From NCBI RefSeq assembly GCF_039543205.1, contig NZ_BAABJH010000001.1, positions 1,674,001 to 1,738,000 of the forward strand: 64,000 nucleotides of DNA, written 5' to 3'. This document shows, one piece after another, positions 9,088 through 16,402 of this stretch (positions within the stretch are counted from its first letter, which is position 1; each line of letters opens with the position of its first letter). This DNA is from Flaviramulus_B aquimarinus (GTDB lineage Bacteria > Bacteroidota > Bacteroidia > Flavobacteriales > Flavobacteriaceae). Under the pieces are notes generated by a model. The model had not been told where the DNA came from and searched no databases. It saw only the letters and a list, made by a program, of their open reading frames with translations. Position numbers and translations under genes: made by a program.

Positions 9088-9095
9088 CAAAAGTA
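9088..9095 (-). promoter_or_regulatory. Putative -7 promoter element of rnpA
   Basis: On the minus strand the sequence is TACTTTTG, a full match to TAnnTTTG, 17 bp before the chosen ATG of rnpA. This implies a short leader. A -33 TTG is not clear. Confidence 0.4.
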
Positions 9096-9255
9096 GCAAT
9101 AACAATAATATTTTGTCCTCTTTTAAATTATCTAAATAAACCATAAAAATATGTAACAACAGGTTTTGGATGTTGTAATATGATAAAAATCATAGTTAAA
9201 CCGCATGATTCATAGTAATTTTAATATTCTTAAAACTAATTAAATTATATGGGTT

Positions 9256-11109
9256 ATGGGCGATTTAAATGTTACAAAGCTTAATACCAAAAAGGATAGA
9301 GCTAATTATATACACCACTTATTAAACGATATTAAGGCTTTAGATATGCTGATTGAAAAAGGGCTAATTGAAGAAGGGCCTTTGCGTATTGGTGCAGAAC
9401 AAGAGTTTTGCATGGTTAATAATGCGTTTTTACCAGAAAGTAAGTCGTTAGAATTATTGAAAGATATTGACGACGACCATTTTACAACAGAAATAGGAAA
9501 TTATAATCTTGAAATTAACCTAGACACCTTAGAATTAGGTGGCGATTGTTTTTCGAAATTACATAAACAATTAAAAGCCTTGTTGGATAAAGCAAAAAAA
9601 GCTGCTTCAAAAAAGGGTATCAAAATTATTTTAACAGGTATTTTGCCGTCGTTATCTGTTAATAATGTTGATGAGCACAGTATGACAGATGTGGAGCGTT
9701 ATTCGGTTTTAAATGAGGCTATTAAAGACAGACGAAGCAAAAGTTTTGATATTCATATAAAGGGTGTTGATGAACTTAATTTACTGCATGACTCGGTTAT
9801 GTTAGAGGGTTGTAATACGAGTTTTCAAATGCATTTACAATTATCGCCTAAAAACTTTGTAGATAATTATAATTGGGCTCAAGCTATTGCTGGACCTATT
9901 TTGAGCGTGTGTACAAATTCACCTTTATTATTTGGAAAAGAACTTTGGAGCGAAACCAGAATTGCCCTATTTACACAGAGTATTGACACCAGAGCGAATT
10001 CCTATTTATTAAATGAAAAACAATCCAGAGTCAGTTTTGGAAATGCATGGCAAACAGGAACAATTACCGATATTTTTAAAAACAATATTTCAAGGTTTAG
10101 AAGTTTTTTAACAACAGATTTTACTCGAGATAGTGTTGAAATGATACATAATAATGAAACCCCAAAATTAAGAGCGTTACAGTTGCATAATGGCACTGTA
10201 TATCCATGGAACAGGGTTTGTTATGGCGTTATGGATGGTAAACCAAATTTAAGAATCGAAAACCGATATATACCATCTGGCCCAACCATTGTTGATGAAA
10301 TTGCCAATATGATGTTTTGGGTTGGGGTTATGCTAGGGAAGCCCAAAACGTATAATAAAATTCATGAACAGTGGGATTTTAAAGATGTAAAAACAAATTT
10401 TTTTAATGCAGCACGTTACGGTATGGCTACACAATTTTATTGGGATGGCACATATGTTTCCAGTCATGATCTTATTTTAAACACATTACTGCCTATGGCA
10501 TATAAAGGCCTATACCGTGTAGGCGTTACACCTAAAGATGCAGAATACTATTTAAAGATTATAAAAGATAGAGTGATAGAAAATAATGGTTCTGAGTGGA
10601 TGGTTAGAAATTTTAGAAATTTATTAAAACACCGTAAACGTTACGATGCCGTGCAGTTGTTAACAGCTAAGATGTATGAAAAACAAGAAAAAGGATATCC
10701 GGTTTCTGTTTGGAGTATGCTGAACCCTTCTGATGATAGGTCTTTTAAAGCTAAACATGTGGTCAAGCATATTATGAGTTCAGATATTTTTTCGGTAGAT
10801 AGAAAAGATAGTATTGATTTGGTTTTAAGCATCATGAAATGGAAAGGTATTCATCACATGCCTGTTATTAATAGAAATAGAGCGTTGGTAGGTTTAATAA
10901 GCTGGAAAGATGTAGAGGTGTATTTAAACCAACCCAAACAAAAACTTCAAAGTGTTTCAAAAATAATGAAGACGAATATTATAACCATTGACCAGTACAG
11001 CTCTGTTGAAACTGCTAAAAAATTAATGAAAGATCATGCTATTGGGAGCCTTCCTGTTGTTAAAGACGGAAAGTTAGTGGGCTTGGTTACCTTAAATGAT
11101 TTTCTATAG
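9256..11109 (+). CDS. GCS2-type glutamate-cysteine ligase-like enzyme fused to a CBS pair
   Basis: The protein has 617 residues. Residues about 40-480 form a GCS2 (YbdK-like) carboxylate-amine ligase domain. It has the metal/ATP-binding start RIGAEQEFCM, the EIGNYNLEINLD strand and GCNTSFQMHLQ. Residues about 500-617 are two CBS modules (VVKHIMSSDIFSVDRKDSID with MPVINRNRALVGLISWKDV, then VSKIMKTNIITIDQYSSVET with LPVVKDGKLVGLVTLNDF). CBS pairs usually sense adenine nucleotides, so the fusion suggests energy- or nucleotide-regulated ligation. True glutathione synthesis is possible, but the acceptor amine is not determinable. The stop codon abuts the ATG of an AstE-like hydrolase with no gap, so the two are co-translated. 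Confidence 0.85.
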   Translation: MGDLNVTKLNTKKDRANYIHHLLNDIKALDMLIEKGLIEEGPLRIGAEQEFCMVNNAFLPESKSLELLKDIDDDHFTTEIGNYNLEINLDTLELGGDCFSKLHKQLKALLDKAKKAASKKGIKIILTGILPSLSVNNVDEHSMTDVERYSVLNEAIKDRRSKSFDIHIKGVDELNLLHDSVMLEGCNTSFQMHLQLSPKNFVDNYNWAQAIAGPILSVCTNSPLLFGKELWSETRIALFTQSIDTRANSYLLNEKQSRVSFGNAWQTGTITDIFKNNISRFRSFLTTDFTRDSVEMIHNNETPKLRALQLHNGTVYPWNRVCYGVMDGKPNLRIENRYIPSGPTIVDEIANMMFWVGVMLGKPKTYNKIHEQWDFKDVKTNFFNAARYGMATQFYWDGTYVSSHDLILNTLLPMAYKGLYRVGVTPKDAEYYLKIIKDRVIENNGSEWMVRNFRNLLKHRKRYDAVQLLTAKMYEKQEKGYPVSVWSMLNPSDDRSFKAKHVVKHIMSSDIFSVDRKDSIDLVLSIMKWKGIHHMPVINRNRALVGLISWKDVEVYLNQPKQKLQSVSKIMKTNIITIDQYSSVETAKKLMKDHAIGSLPVVKDGKLVGLVTLNDFL

Positions 11110-12300
11110 ATGATAGATGTTTACAGTAAAGCGCTAGATTATTCCATAATCATAAACAGAATGCTTGGTAAGATTGAAGGGGTTAGCTCTGGTCCTACGG
11201 TGGTTTTTTTTGGAGGTATTCATGGTAACGAAACCTCTGGTGTTTTTGCTTTAACAGATGTCTTAAAAGGTATAAACCCAGCTTATGTAAAGGGCACAAT
11301 TTATGGTATTTCAGGAAATTTAAAGGCGTTAAAAAAACATCAACGTTATATAAAAGAAGATTTAAACAGGCTTTGGAGCAAGGCCCATATTCAAGCCATT
11401 AAAAGCAAAACAGATTTAAATGCTGATGAGGAAGAACTGTTGGAATTATTAGATATTCTAAATACTATTTTAGAAACCAATCAGCCGCCTTTTTATTTTA
11501 TAGATTTACATACCACATCAAGTAAAACACGTCCTTTTATTACTATTAATGATGCTTTGATAAACCGAAAGTTTTCAAAACAGTTTCCAGTGCCTATTGT
11601 GTTAGGCATTGAAGAATATTTAAATGGCCCTTTACTAAGTTATATAAATCAATTGGGCTATGTATCCTTGGGTTTTGAATCTGGGCAGCATGACGATTTA
11701 AACGCAATAACAAACAGTATTGCTTTTGTTTATTTAACTTTAGTGTATTCTGGTGTATTAAATGAAGAAGCGGTTATTCATTTTTCTAGATACCATGAAC
11801 TATTAAAGCAACAAGCCAATAACACATTTGATGTTTTTGAAGTGGTTCATGTTCATAGCATTCAAAAAAACGAGACTTTTAAAATGCTGAATGGCTTTGA
11901 AAGTTTTGAACCTATAAAAAAGGGAACACATTTAGCAATAAGTGATGCCGACCAAATTACATCGCCTTGTAAAGGAAATATTTTTATGCCCTTGTATCAA
12001 AAAAGAGGCGCAGAAGGTTTTTTTATTATAAAGCCTATAAAGCCGTTTTTTTTAAAACTATCTAGGGTTTTAAGACGTATTAAAACGGATCGTTTTTTAG
12101 CTGTTTTACCAGGTATTTCATGGATAAATAAAAACGAAGGGGTTTTGCAAGTAAATTTAACGGTGGCTAAGTTTTTTGCAAAAGCATTTTTTCACTTACT
12201 AGGCTATAGAAATAAACAAATTACTAGTACACATTTAAGGCTAAATAATCGAGAACGGGTTGCTAAAACAAATATTTATAAGAAGCAACCTTGGTATTGA
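11110..12300 (+). CDS. Succinylglutamate desuccinylase/aspartoacylase family zinc hydrolase
   Basis: The protein has 396 residues of AstE/AspA (M14-related) type. Zinc ligands are visible in FFGGIHGNETSG (H and E, about residues 36-48) and in YFIDLHTTSS (about 135). GFESGQHDD and the distal RQH/Arg region complete the substrate pocket. It hydrolyses amide bonds of N-acylated amino acids or related compounds. The coding sequence starts immediately after the stop of the GCS2-CBS ligase, so a ligase/amide-hydrolase pair acting on the same metabolite is likely. The C-terminal about 90 residues beyond the barrel are basic and unassigned. It is the last conserved-looking gene before the accessory island. 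Confidence 0.85.
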   Translation: MIDVYSKALDYSIIINRMLGKIEGVSSGPTVVFFGGIHGNETSGVFALTDVLKGINPAYVKGTIYGISGNLKALKKHQRYIKEDLNRLWSKAHIQAIKSKTDLNADEEELLELLDILNTILETNQPPFYFIDLHTTSSKTRPFITINDALINRKFSKQFPVPIVLGIEEYLNGPLLSYINQLGYVSLGFESGQHDDLNAITNSIAFVYLTLVYSGVLNEEAVIHFSRYHELLKQQANNTFDVFEVVHVHSIQKNETFKMLNGFESFEPIKKGTHLAISDADQITSPCKGNIFMPLYQKRGAEGFFIIKPIKPFFLKLSRVLRRIKTDRFLAVLPGISWINKNEGVLQVNLTVAKFFAKAFFHLLGYRNKQITSTHLRLNNRERVAKTNIYKKQPWY

Positions 12301-12305
12301 GGTTG

Positions 12306-12378
12306 GTTTAACGGTTGTGTTAAGAGCTGTGACGACGATAGGAAATCATGCTTTTTTATCATGTGATACCAATTGTTT
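12306..12378. repeat. Possible attC-like intergenic element A (degenerate)
   Basis: The left arm has GTTTAAC at 12306-12312, a full match to the integron R'' consensus RYYYAAC. It is followed by a 5-base spacer and TGTTAAG. A matching right arm is weak. It marks the left edge of the repeat-separated island and lies directly after the stop codon region of the minus-strand gene 12379-12891. Confidence 0.25.
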
Positions 12379-12891
12379 TTAAAAGTCATTTGCTGGAGTT
12401 ATTGCAGCTGCAACCTCGGCACAGTTTAACCAAGATTCATGGCTTTGAACAATCATCCATTTATCTTTTTGTTTTTGAAGCGTTGCTGTCCAAATAAGCC
12501 GCCCACTGAATTCGGGTATCCTTTTAAGTTTCAACTTTAGTTTTACTGGAAGAGTGAATGTAACTATGTCCAGTGATAGGACCTTAACATGCCAGCTTTC
12601 AACTGTATTGTGTAATTCTTCAACAGAAGGCCCAATGTCTTTATAAGCTTTCCTAAGTTCAGTTAATGAATGCATTATACCATCTGTGATAAAAAATGAA
12701 TTGGAAGTTTCTGAATAATAATTTAAGCCAGTTTCAAAGTCCAAGTTATTGGAGTATTCAAAGACCTTGCTTACAACCTCAGTGGCAGAATTAGTGATTT
12801 CTTGTATTTGAGCTTCTGTCAATTGATTTTCAGATCTAACACATGACTGGTTCAAAACACATAGTGTACTAATTATTATGAGTATTCTCAT
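12379..12891 (-). CDS. SnoaL/NTF2-like putative lipoprotein
   Basis: The protein has 170 residues. The N-terminus MRILIIISTLCVLNQSCVRSEN has a lipobox-like Cys at about 17. It is followed by a helix and the pattern FETGLNYYSETSNSFFITDG, LTELRKAYKDIGPSVEELHNTV and WTATLQKQKDKWMIVQSHESW. This is typical of SnoaL-like/DUF4440 domains of the NTF2 fold, which include both enzymes and ligand-binding proteins. There is no clear catalytic Asp/His set, so the activity is unknown. It is the left-most gene of the island, read in the same direction as the others and separated from its neighbour by repeat element B. Confidence 0.65.
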   Translation of the reverse strand: MRILIIISTLCVLNQSCVRSENQLTEAQIQEITNSATEVVSKVFEYSNNLDFETGLNYYSETSNSFFITDGIMHSLTELRKAYKDIGPSVEELHNTVESWHVKVLSLDIVTFTLPVKLKLKLKRIPEFSGRLIWTATLQKQKDKWMIVQSHESWLNCAEVAAAITPANDF

Positions 12892-12929
12892 TTGCTATGA
12901 TTATTAAAATTATGTAGCCTTTATTCAGG

Positions 12930-13035
12930 ACTGGTTATAATGTTTTGTAACGGTTTAGCACTTACCTTAACAATTCCGAGAGGATTCGGACATAGTCAAA
13001 CCCGCCGTAATTGCGGTTATACATTCTTGTAGGCT
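12930..13035. repeat. attC-like intergenic element B
   Basis: This imperfect palindrome starts 22 bp after the stop of the hydrolase gene (minus-strand sense). The plus-strand right arm has TTATACATTC then TTGTAGGC, the L'-spacer-R' pattern of the family. The left arm has TTATAATG and GTAACGG. A short inner hairpin TCCGA...TCGGA lies at 12975-12990. It shares the word GTTTAGCACTTA with element D, which shows common descent. Confidence 0.45.
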
Positions 13036-13057
13036 GTGCTTTATTTTTATTCGATTT

Positions 13058-13969
13058 TTACTTAGTATTACTAATTTCTAAAGACTTTTGTTTTATCCAA
13101 TTAACTGAGATATCTATTGGTTCCGTTTTATTAGTATTATGTCCTAATGACGGAAATAAAACATATTCAAAAGGTTTGTTCTCTAATTTTAAAGCATTGA
13201 GATGTTCAATACACATTTTCACAGGAATCTGAATATCTTTTTCTCCGAAAAGCCAAAGACCAGGAATTGAAATATTTTTTAGAGTGTCTTTTGGGTCAGT
13301 AGCTTCAAATTGATATTTGTCGGGGTCGTTTTTGATGTGTTCACGTGCATTTTCTTCTGTATGATTATCCCAAAAATCTGTCCTCCCATTCGTGTAAAAC
13401 TGAAATCTTAATTGTTCAAGAGTAGTTATTGTAGGACTGCTGAATAAAACCATAAACTCTACTAGCGGGTTTTTATTTGCAACAATTGGAATTATCCATC
13501 CTGCTTGACTTGCACCTATAAGTCCAATAGGTAAATCTTCGTGTTTTTTATGGATGCTGTTAACAGCAGAACTTGCGTCTTTTGCTAATAGATTTAGATT
13601 TTCAATACTAATATTATTCGTTCCTACTTCTGGTCCAGCATAAACCCCTCCAGATTCTCCAACTCCACGTTTGTCATAAGTTAGTACCATAATATTATTT
13701 TGGGCTAATAATTCAGCAAATCTTGTCATTCGAGGTACTTGGTCAGAGCCGTGAACAATAACAACTGCTGAGTGAGGGTGATTAGGACTATAAATTGTCC
13801 CTGCCAATTTAACTCCTTCACTTTCGAAAGTTACATTTTCGGTTTTTATAGAATTAATCAATTCAGTTTTTTCTGGAGTGGTTGTTGTGGTTTTTTGTTC
13901 AACGGATTTATTGCAACTAATCATAGCTACAAATAGTATTAGTAATAAAAGTCGATTTTTTAATTTCAT
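13058..13969 (-). CDS. Alpha/beta hydrolase lipoprotein (acyl esterase/dienelactone hydrolase type)
   Basis: The protein has about 303 residues from the ATG at 13969. An upstream in-frame TTG would add six residues ahead of the signal and is less likely. The N-terminus has a lipoprotein-type signal with Cys in VAMISCNKS. The hydrolase core shows AVVIVHGSDQVP, the nucleophile elbow GLIGASQAGW (Ser in G-A-S-Q-A), an acid loop GEKDIQIP and a terminal His in LFPSLGHNT. A Ser-Asp-His esterase or peptidase of the periplasm is the best call. Its substrate is unknown. It is a single gene between repeats B and C. Confidence 0.82.
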   Translation of the reverse strand: MKLKNRLLLLILFVAMISCNKSVEQKTTTTTPEKTELINSIKTENVTFESEGVKLAGTIYSPNHPHSAVVIVHGSDQVPRMTRFAELLAQNNIMVLTYDKRGVGESGGVYAGPEVGTNNISIENLNLLAKDASSAVNSIHKKHEDLPIGLIGASQAGWIIPIVANKNPLVEFMVLFSSPTITTLEQLRFQFYTNGRTDFWDNHTEENAREHIKNDPDKYQFEATDPKDTLKNISIPGLWLFGEKDIQIPVKMCIEHLNALKLENKPFEYVLFPSLGHNTNKTEPIDISVNWIKQKSLEISNTK

Positions 13970-14018
13970 CAAATAGTTTTTTGTCAATTATTTTTTAACA
14001 GAATTTTTAGTCGCATTG

Positions 14019-14150
14019 CTTACCGGTTACGCATATGGAAAGTTGCGTGTTTGTGTGCGGGGATTTTCCGAAGGAAAATCAGATGTAACAAAATCTCACT
14101 AAGCTTTAGTTAAGCCACTAATTTAGCATTATTTTTTACAGTGTTGGCAT
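14019..14150. repeat. attC-like intergenic element C
   Basis: The right arm has TTTTACA (14134-14140), a short spacer and GTTGGCA (14143-14149, R'-like), 26 bp from the stop of the adjacent gene. The left arm contains GTTACGCATATGG followed by the family word GTTGCGTG (14042-14049). An inner hairpin GATTTTC/GAAAATC lies at 14062-14080. The word ACTAATTTAG is shared with element F. Confidence 0.5.
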
Positions 14151-14175
14151 TGGTTTTTTACTCAATTTATAGCTT

Positions 14176-14667
14176 CTAAAGACTATTTAATTCCGCTAAT
14201 TTTTCGAGCAATAGACTTCTATAACTTTCTATGTAATCTGGATATATTGCATTTCTAAAACGCCAAGATTTATGAAATCCATCGTCATCTAGATATTCTA
14301 AATAAAATCCTCCATTTTCATTTGTACAGTCAGTACAATCTAAATATCCATTCGGCTCGTTAAATATTTCATTAGGTAATTCAGTTATTAATGTTTTAAA
14401 ATCCTGATGATTTTTATTAGTCATAAGTTGGAAATTACTATCAAAAAACGTGTTTTCAGGATAATTATAATCAATGTCTTTATAAACATTTTCAGTGTCT
14501 ATTTTATAAATCGTAGAACAATCACCAGAACATCTAGAGTCAGCAAACCAGCCAAAAATAAGCGTTCCGTTTCTTTGAGTATTTTCATTTCCATTTTCAT
14601 CATCAGAATTACATCCAGATAGAATTAAAATTAATGATAAGCTTAAAATAAAATTCAGTTTTTTCAT
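14176..14667 (-). CDS. Hypothetical lipoprotein
   Basis: The protein has 163 residues. It has a textbook lipoprotein signal peptide (FILSLSLILILSGCNSDD, Cys about residue 19) followed by an acidic DDENGN linker. The mature domain contains a paired-Cys section (SRCSGDCS, then DCTDCTN) that could form disulfides. I recognise no family. Small disulfide-bearing lipoproteins like this are common cargo in single-gene cassettes of Bacteroidota. It lies alone between repeat elements C and D. Confidence 0.75.
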   Translation of the reverse strand: MKKLNFILSLSLILILSGCNSDDENGNENTQRNGTLIFGWFADSRCSGDCSTIYKIDTENVYKDIDYNYPENTFFDSNFQLMTNKNHQDFKTLITELPNEIFNEPNGYLDCTDCTNENGGFYLEYLDDDGFHKSWRFRNAIYPDYIESYRSLLLEKLAELNSL

Positions 14668-14691
14668 TGCGTAAAATTTGGTTTAAATTGT

Positions 14692-14820
14692 TGCCAACAG
14701 TCTCGGTTATGAGTAATTGCGTGGTTTAGCACTTAACTTTGCAAGTACACGCCAAACTAAAAATCCGTGAGGGTTTTCAAAAGTAAGTGAGAACAAGCAA
14801 TTACTTATAGGCAGTTTTGG
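14692..14820. repeat. attC-like intergenic element D
   Basis: The left arm is TGCCAAC (14692-14698, R''-like), an 8-base spacer, then TTATGAGTAATTGC. The right arm is GCAATTACTTATA (14797-14809), a 4-base spacer, then GTT. The inner arms pair over 13 positions with one G-T wobble. The family word ATTGCGTG follows the left arm (14716-14723), and GTTTAGCACTTA is shared with element B. It is the clearest palindrome of the family. Confidence 0.5.
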
Positions 14821-14971
14821 TATTTTATAATCAACACTTATTTTGCAAACAAGAAAGTCTTTTTATTTAATTATTAATTTTTTTATAAATATAACAATTT
14901 AAAAATTTGGAGTACTTTGTAAATTCACAAAACCTCACGGAAAGCTTATAATATATATGTTTTATACATGT
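14821..14971. other. Gene-free stretch between repeat D and the IS110 remnants
   Basis: This is AT-rich and without a reading frame. The segment TTTAAAAATTTGGAG (about 14900) recurs in element G. The final TTATACATG just before 14972 looks like the L' arm of a further attC-like element that the IS110 derivatives interrupt. That element's R' side would be the TGTGGTGTAG after 15548. Confidence 0.4.
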
Positions 14972-15151
14972 CTTAAGTTTGTTTTTTATTAAATTTAACT
15001 AATAAATGAAAGAACAAAAAACTAGCATTAATAGCAGTTGCAAACAAACTTTTAAAGCAAGCCTTTGCAATAGCAAAATCAGGCCGAACTTATGATGAAA
15101 ATTTTGTTTCAAAATTAGCTTAATATTGCTTGTTTTTTTAACTCAGTTCTT
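14972..15151 (+). mobile_element. IS110 deletion derivative D1 (180 bp)
   Basis: It has the same left end (CTTAAGTTTG) and right end (AACTCAGTTCTT) as the complete IS110 element at 21238-22442. Nearly all of the noncoding leader and transposase gene is missing. It keeps about 40 bp of the left end joined to the last about 36 transposase codons (KKLALIAVANKLLKQAFAIA, then a stop). The join lies at GAAAGAACAAAA, a 12-base word that occurs twice in derivative D2. D1 therefore looks like D2 after recombination between these direct repeats. It is directly followed, head to tail, by D2. Confidence 0.8.
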
Positions 15152-15548
15152 CTTAAGTTTGTCTTTCATTAAATTTAACTAATAAATAGAAAGAACAAAA
15201 GGGAGAAATAAGGTTAATATACGCGGATAAGCTAAGACTTCGACAATACCCGTAACCTCCTCTCTTTTTCTAATAAGATTTCGTTCAGTTCTGTGAGACC
15301 TAGACCTTTATTTCAAGTTGTTTAAACGTCAGTAGATATGATCTTTCTGCATTATAGTTCTTATGAATAATTATAAAAAAATTTATGGAAGATTAGTTAA
15401 TTAAGGAAAGAACAAAAAACTAGCATTAATTGCAGTAGCAAACAAACTTTTAAAGTAAGCCTTTGCAATAGCAAAATCAGGCCGAACTTATGATGAAAAT
15501 TTTGTTTTAAGATTAGCTTAAAAAAACTTGTTTTTTAACTCAGTTCTT
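15152..15548 (+). mobile_element. IS110 deletion derivative D2 (397 bp) retaining the leader
   Basis: It spans CTTAAGTTTG to AACTCAGTTCTT. It keeps the whole about 210 bp noncoding leader of the IS110 element (15152-15362), nine transposase start codons (MNNYKKIYG from 15363), and then the 3' end of the gene from about 15403. The 3' part has an in-frame stop where the full copy has Gln, so no transposase is made. The leader is diverged in specific segments but conserved in others. Mobility would depend on transposase supplied by a full copy. Confidence 0.8.
15363..15519 (+). pseudogene. Transposase remnant inside D2
   Basis: The first nine codons match the complete IS110 transposase start (MNKYSEIYG versus MNNYKKIYG). 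The frame then ends at an early TAA, about 310 codons are deleted, and the C-terminal section resumes (KKLALIAVANKLLK) with a nonsense codon before AFAIAKSGRTYDENF. It is non-functional. Confidence 0.75.
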
Positions 15549-15564
15549 TGTGGTGTAGCGTATT

Positions 15565-16224
15565 TTACCATTCTCTTACTTTTCCTCGATGCCAAAATTT
15601 TCCGTTTTCAGAAATTTTGTTTAATAAGTTTTTAAAATCATTAGCAACTTCTATCGGTTTTCTTGAGGCATCATTTCCACCCATATCAGTTTGTGTCCAT
15701 CCTGGGTCAAAAGACGAAACAGTTATCTTCTGCTTCTCAAGTCTTTTAGCTAACAGTTTTGTATACATATTCAATGCAGTCTTTGACATTTTATAATGTG
15801 GCTGAAATTCATCGAAATTCTTTTCGCTGAACGAACCCCAATCGGAAGTAACGTTGATTATTTGTCCATTAGGATTAAAATTGGAAATTAGTTTTTCAGT
15901 TAATTCAACCGTTCCATACAAATTCACATTAAACGTTTGTCTTAAATGGTCAAGGTTTATTTTGGATACATTCCATTTTTCTAATAAAATTCCAGCATTA
16001 TTGATAAGAAAGTCAATCTTTGTATTTCCGATTATATTAACAAATTCATTTATTGATTTACTATCGGAAAGATTTAATTGGAAACACTCAAAGTTTGATT
16101 TTGAAATTGAGCAATTTCCAGAAGTAGAAGTGCCAATAATTTTTATGTTATTGTTATTTGTTAGTAGGTCAACTGTTGCAAGTCCAATTCCTCTACTACA
16201 TCCAGTTATTATTCCAGTTTTCAT
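15565..16224 (-). CDS. Short-chain dehydrogenase/reductase
   Basis: The protein has 219 residues and a classical SDR fold. The NAD(P)-binding motif TGCSRGIG is at residues about 8-15. NNAG is at about 80, the catalytic Ser lies in INVTSDWGSFS, and the YxxxK pair is in YKMSKTALNMYTKLL. It ends with a PGWTQTDMGG motif that is common in carbonyl-reductase-like SDRs. It should reduce or oxidise a carbonyl/alcohol with NAD(P)H, and its substrate is unknown. It is a lone gene in the repeat-separated island. Its stop lies about 16 bp from the right end of the D2 IS remnant. Confidence 0.9.
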   Translation of the reverse strand: MKTGIITGCSRGIGLATVDLLTNNNNIKIIGTSTSGNCSISKSNFECFQLNLSDSKSINEFVNIIGNTKIDFLINNAGILLEKWNVSKINLDHLRQTFNVNLYGTVELTEKLISNFNPNGQIINVTSDWGSFSEKNFDEFQPHYKMSKTALNMYTKLLAKRLEKQKITVSSFDPGWTQTDMGGNDASRKPIEVANDFKNLLNKISENGKFWHRGKVREW

Positions 16225-16247
16225 TTTTGAGTTAGATTTTCAATATG

Positions 16248-16381
16248 CTACGTGTTTGTTTATGAAATGTAGCGTGGTTAAGGACTAAATTTAGCAAATA
16301 AAAAACCGAATAGAAAATCCGCGAAGATTTTCGTAAGTAGGCAAGAAACCAGCAATAAATTATATAGGGAGTTGTAAAACG
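16248..16381. repeat. attC-like intergenic element E
   Basis: It contains the family words GTAGCGTG (16269-16276) and ACTAAATTTAG. An inner hairpin GAAAATC/GATTTTC lies at 16313-16332. The right end TTATATAGGGAGTTG gives the L'-spacer-GTT pattern, 21 bp from the stop of the DUF418 gene. Its outer arms pair poorly. Confidence 0.4.
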
Positions 16382-16402
16382 TTTTTTTTATTACAGTTAT
16401 CT

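Noticed and set aside
15854..16288. 144-codon frame opposite the SDR gene
   Set aside because: It is a shadow of the SDR gene, whose motifs are all intact on the minus strand.
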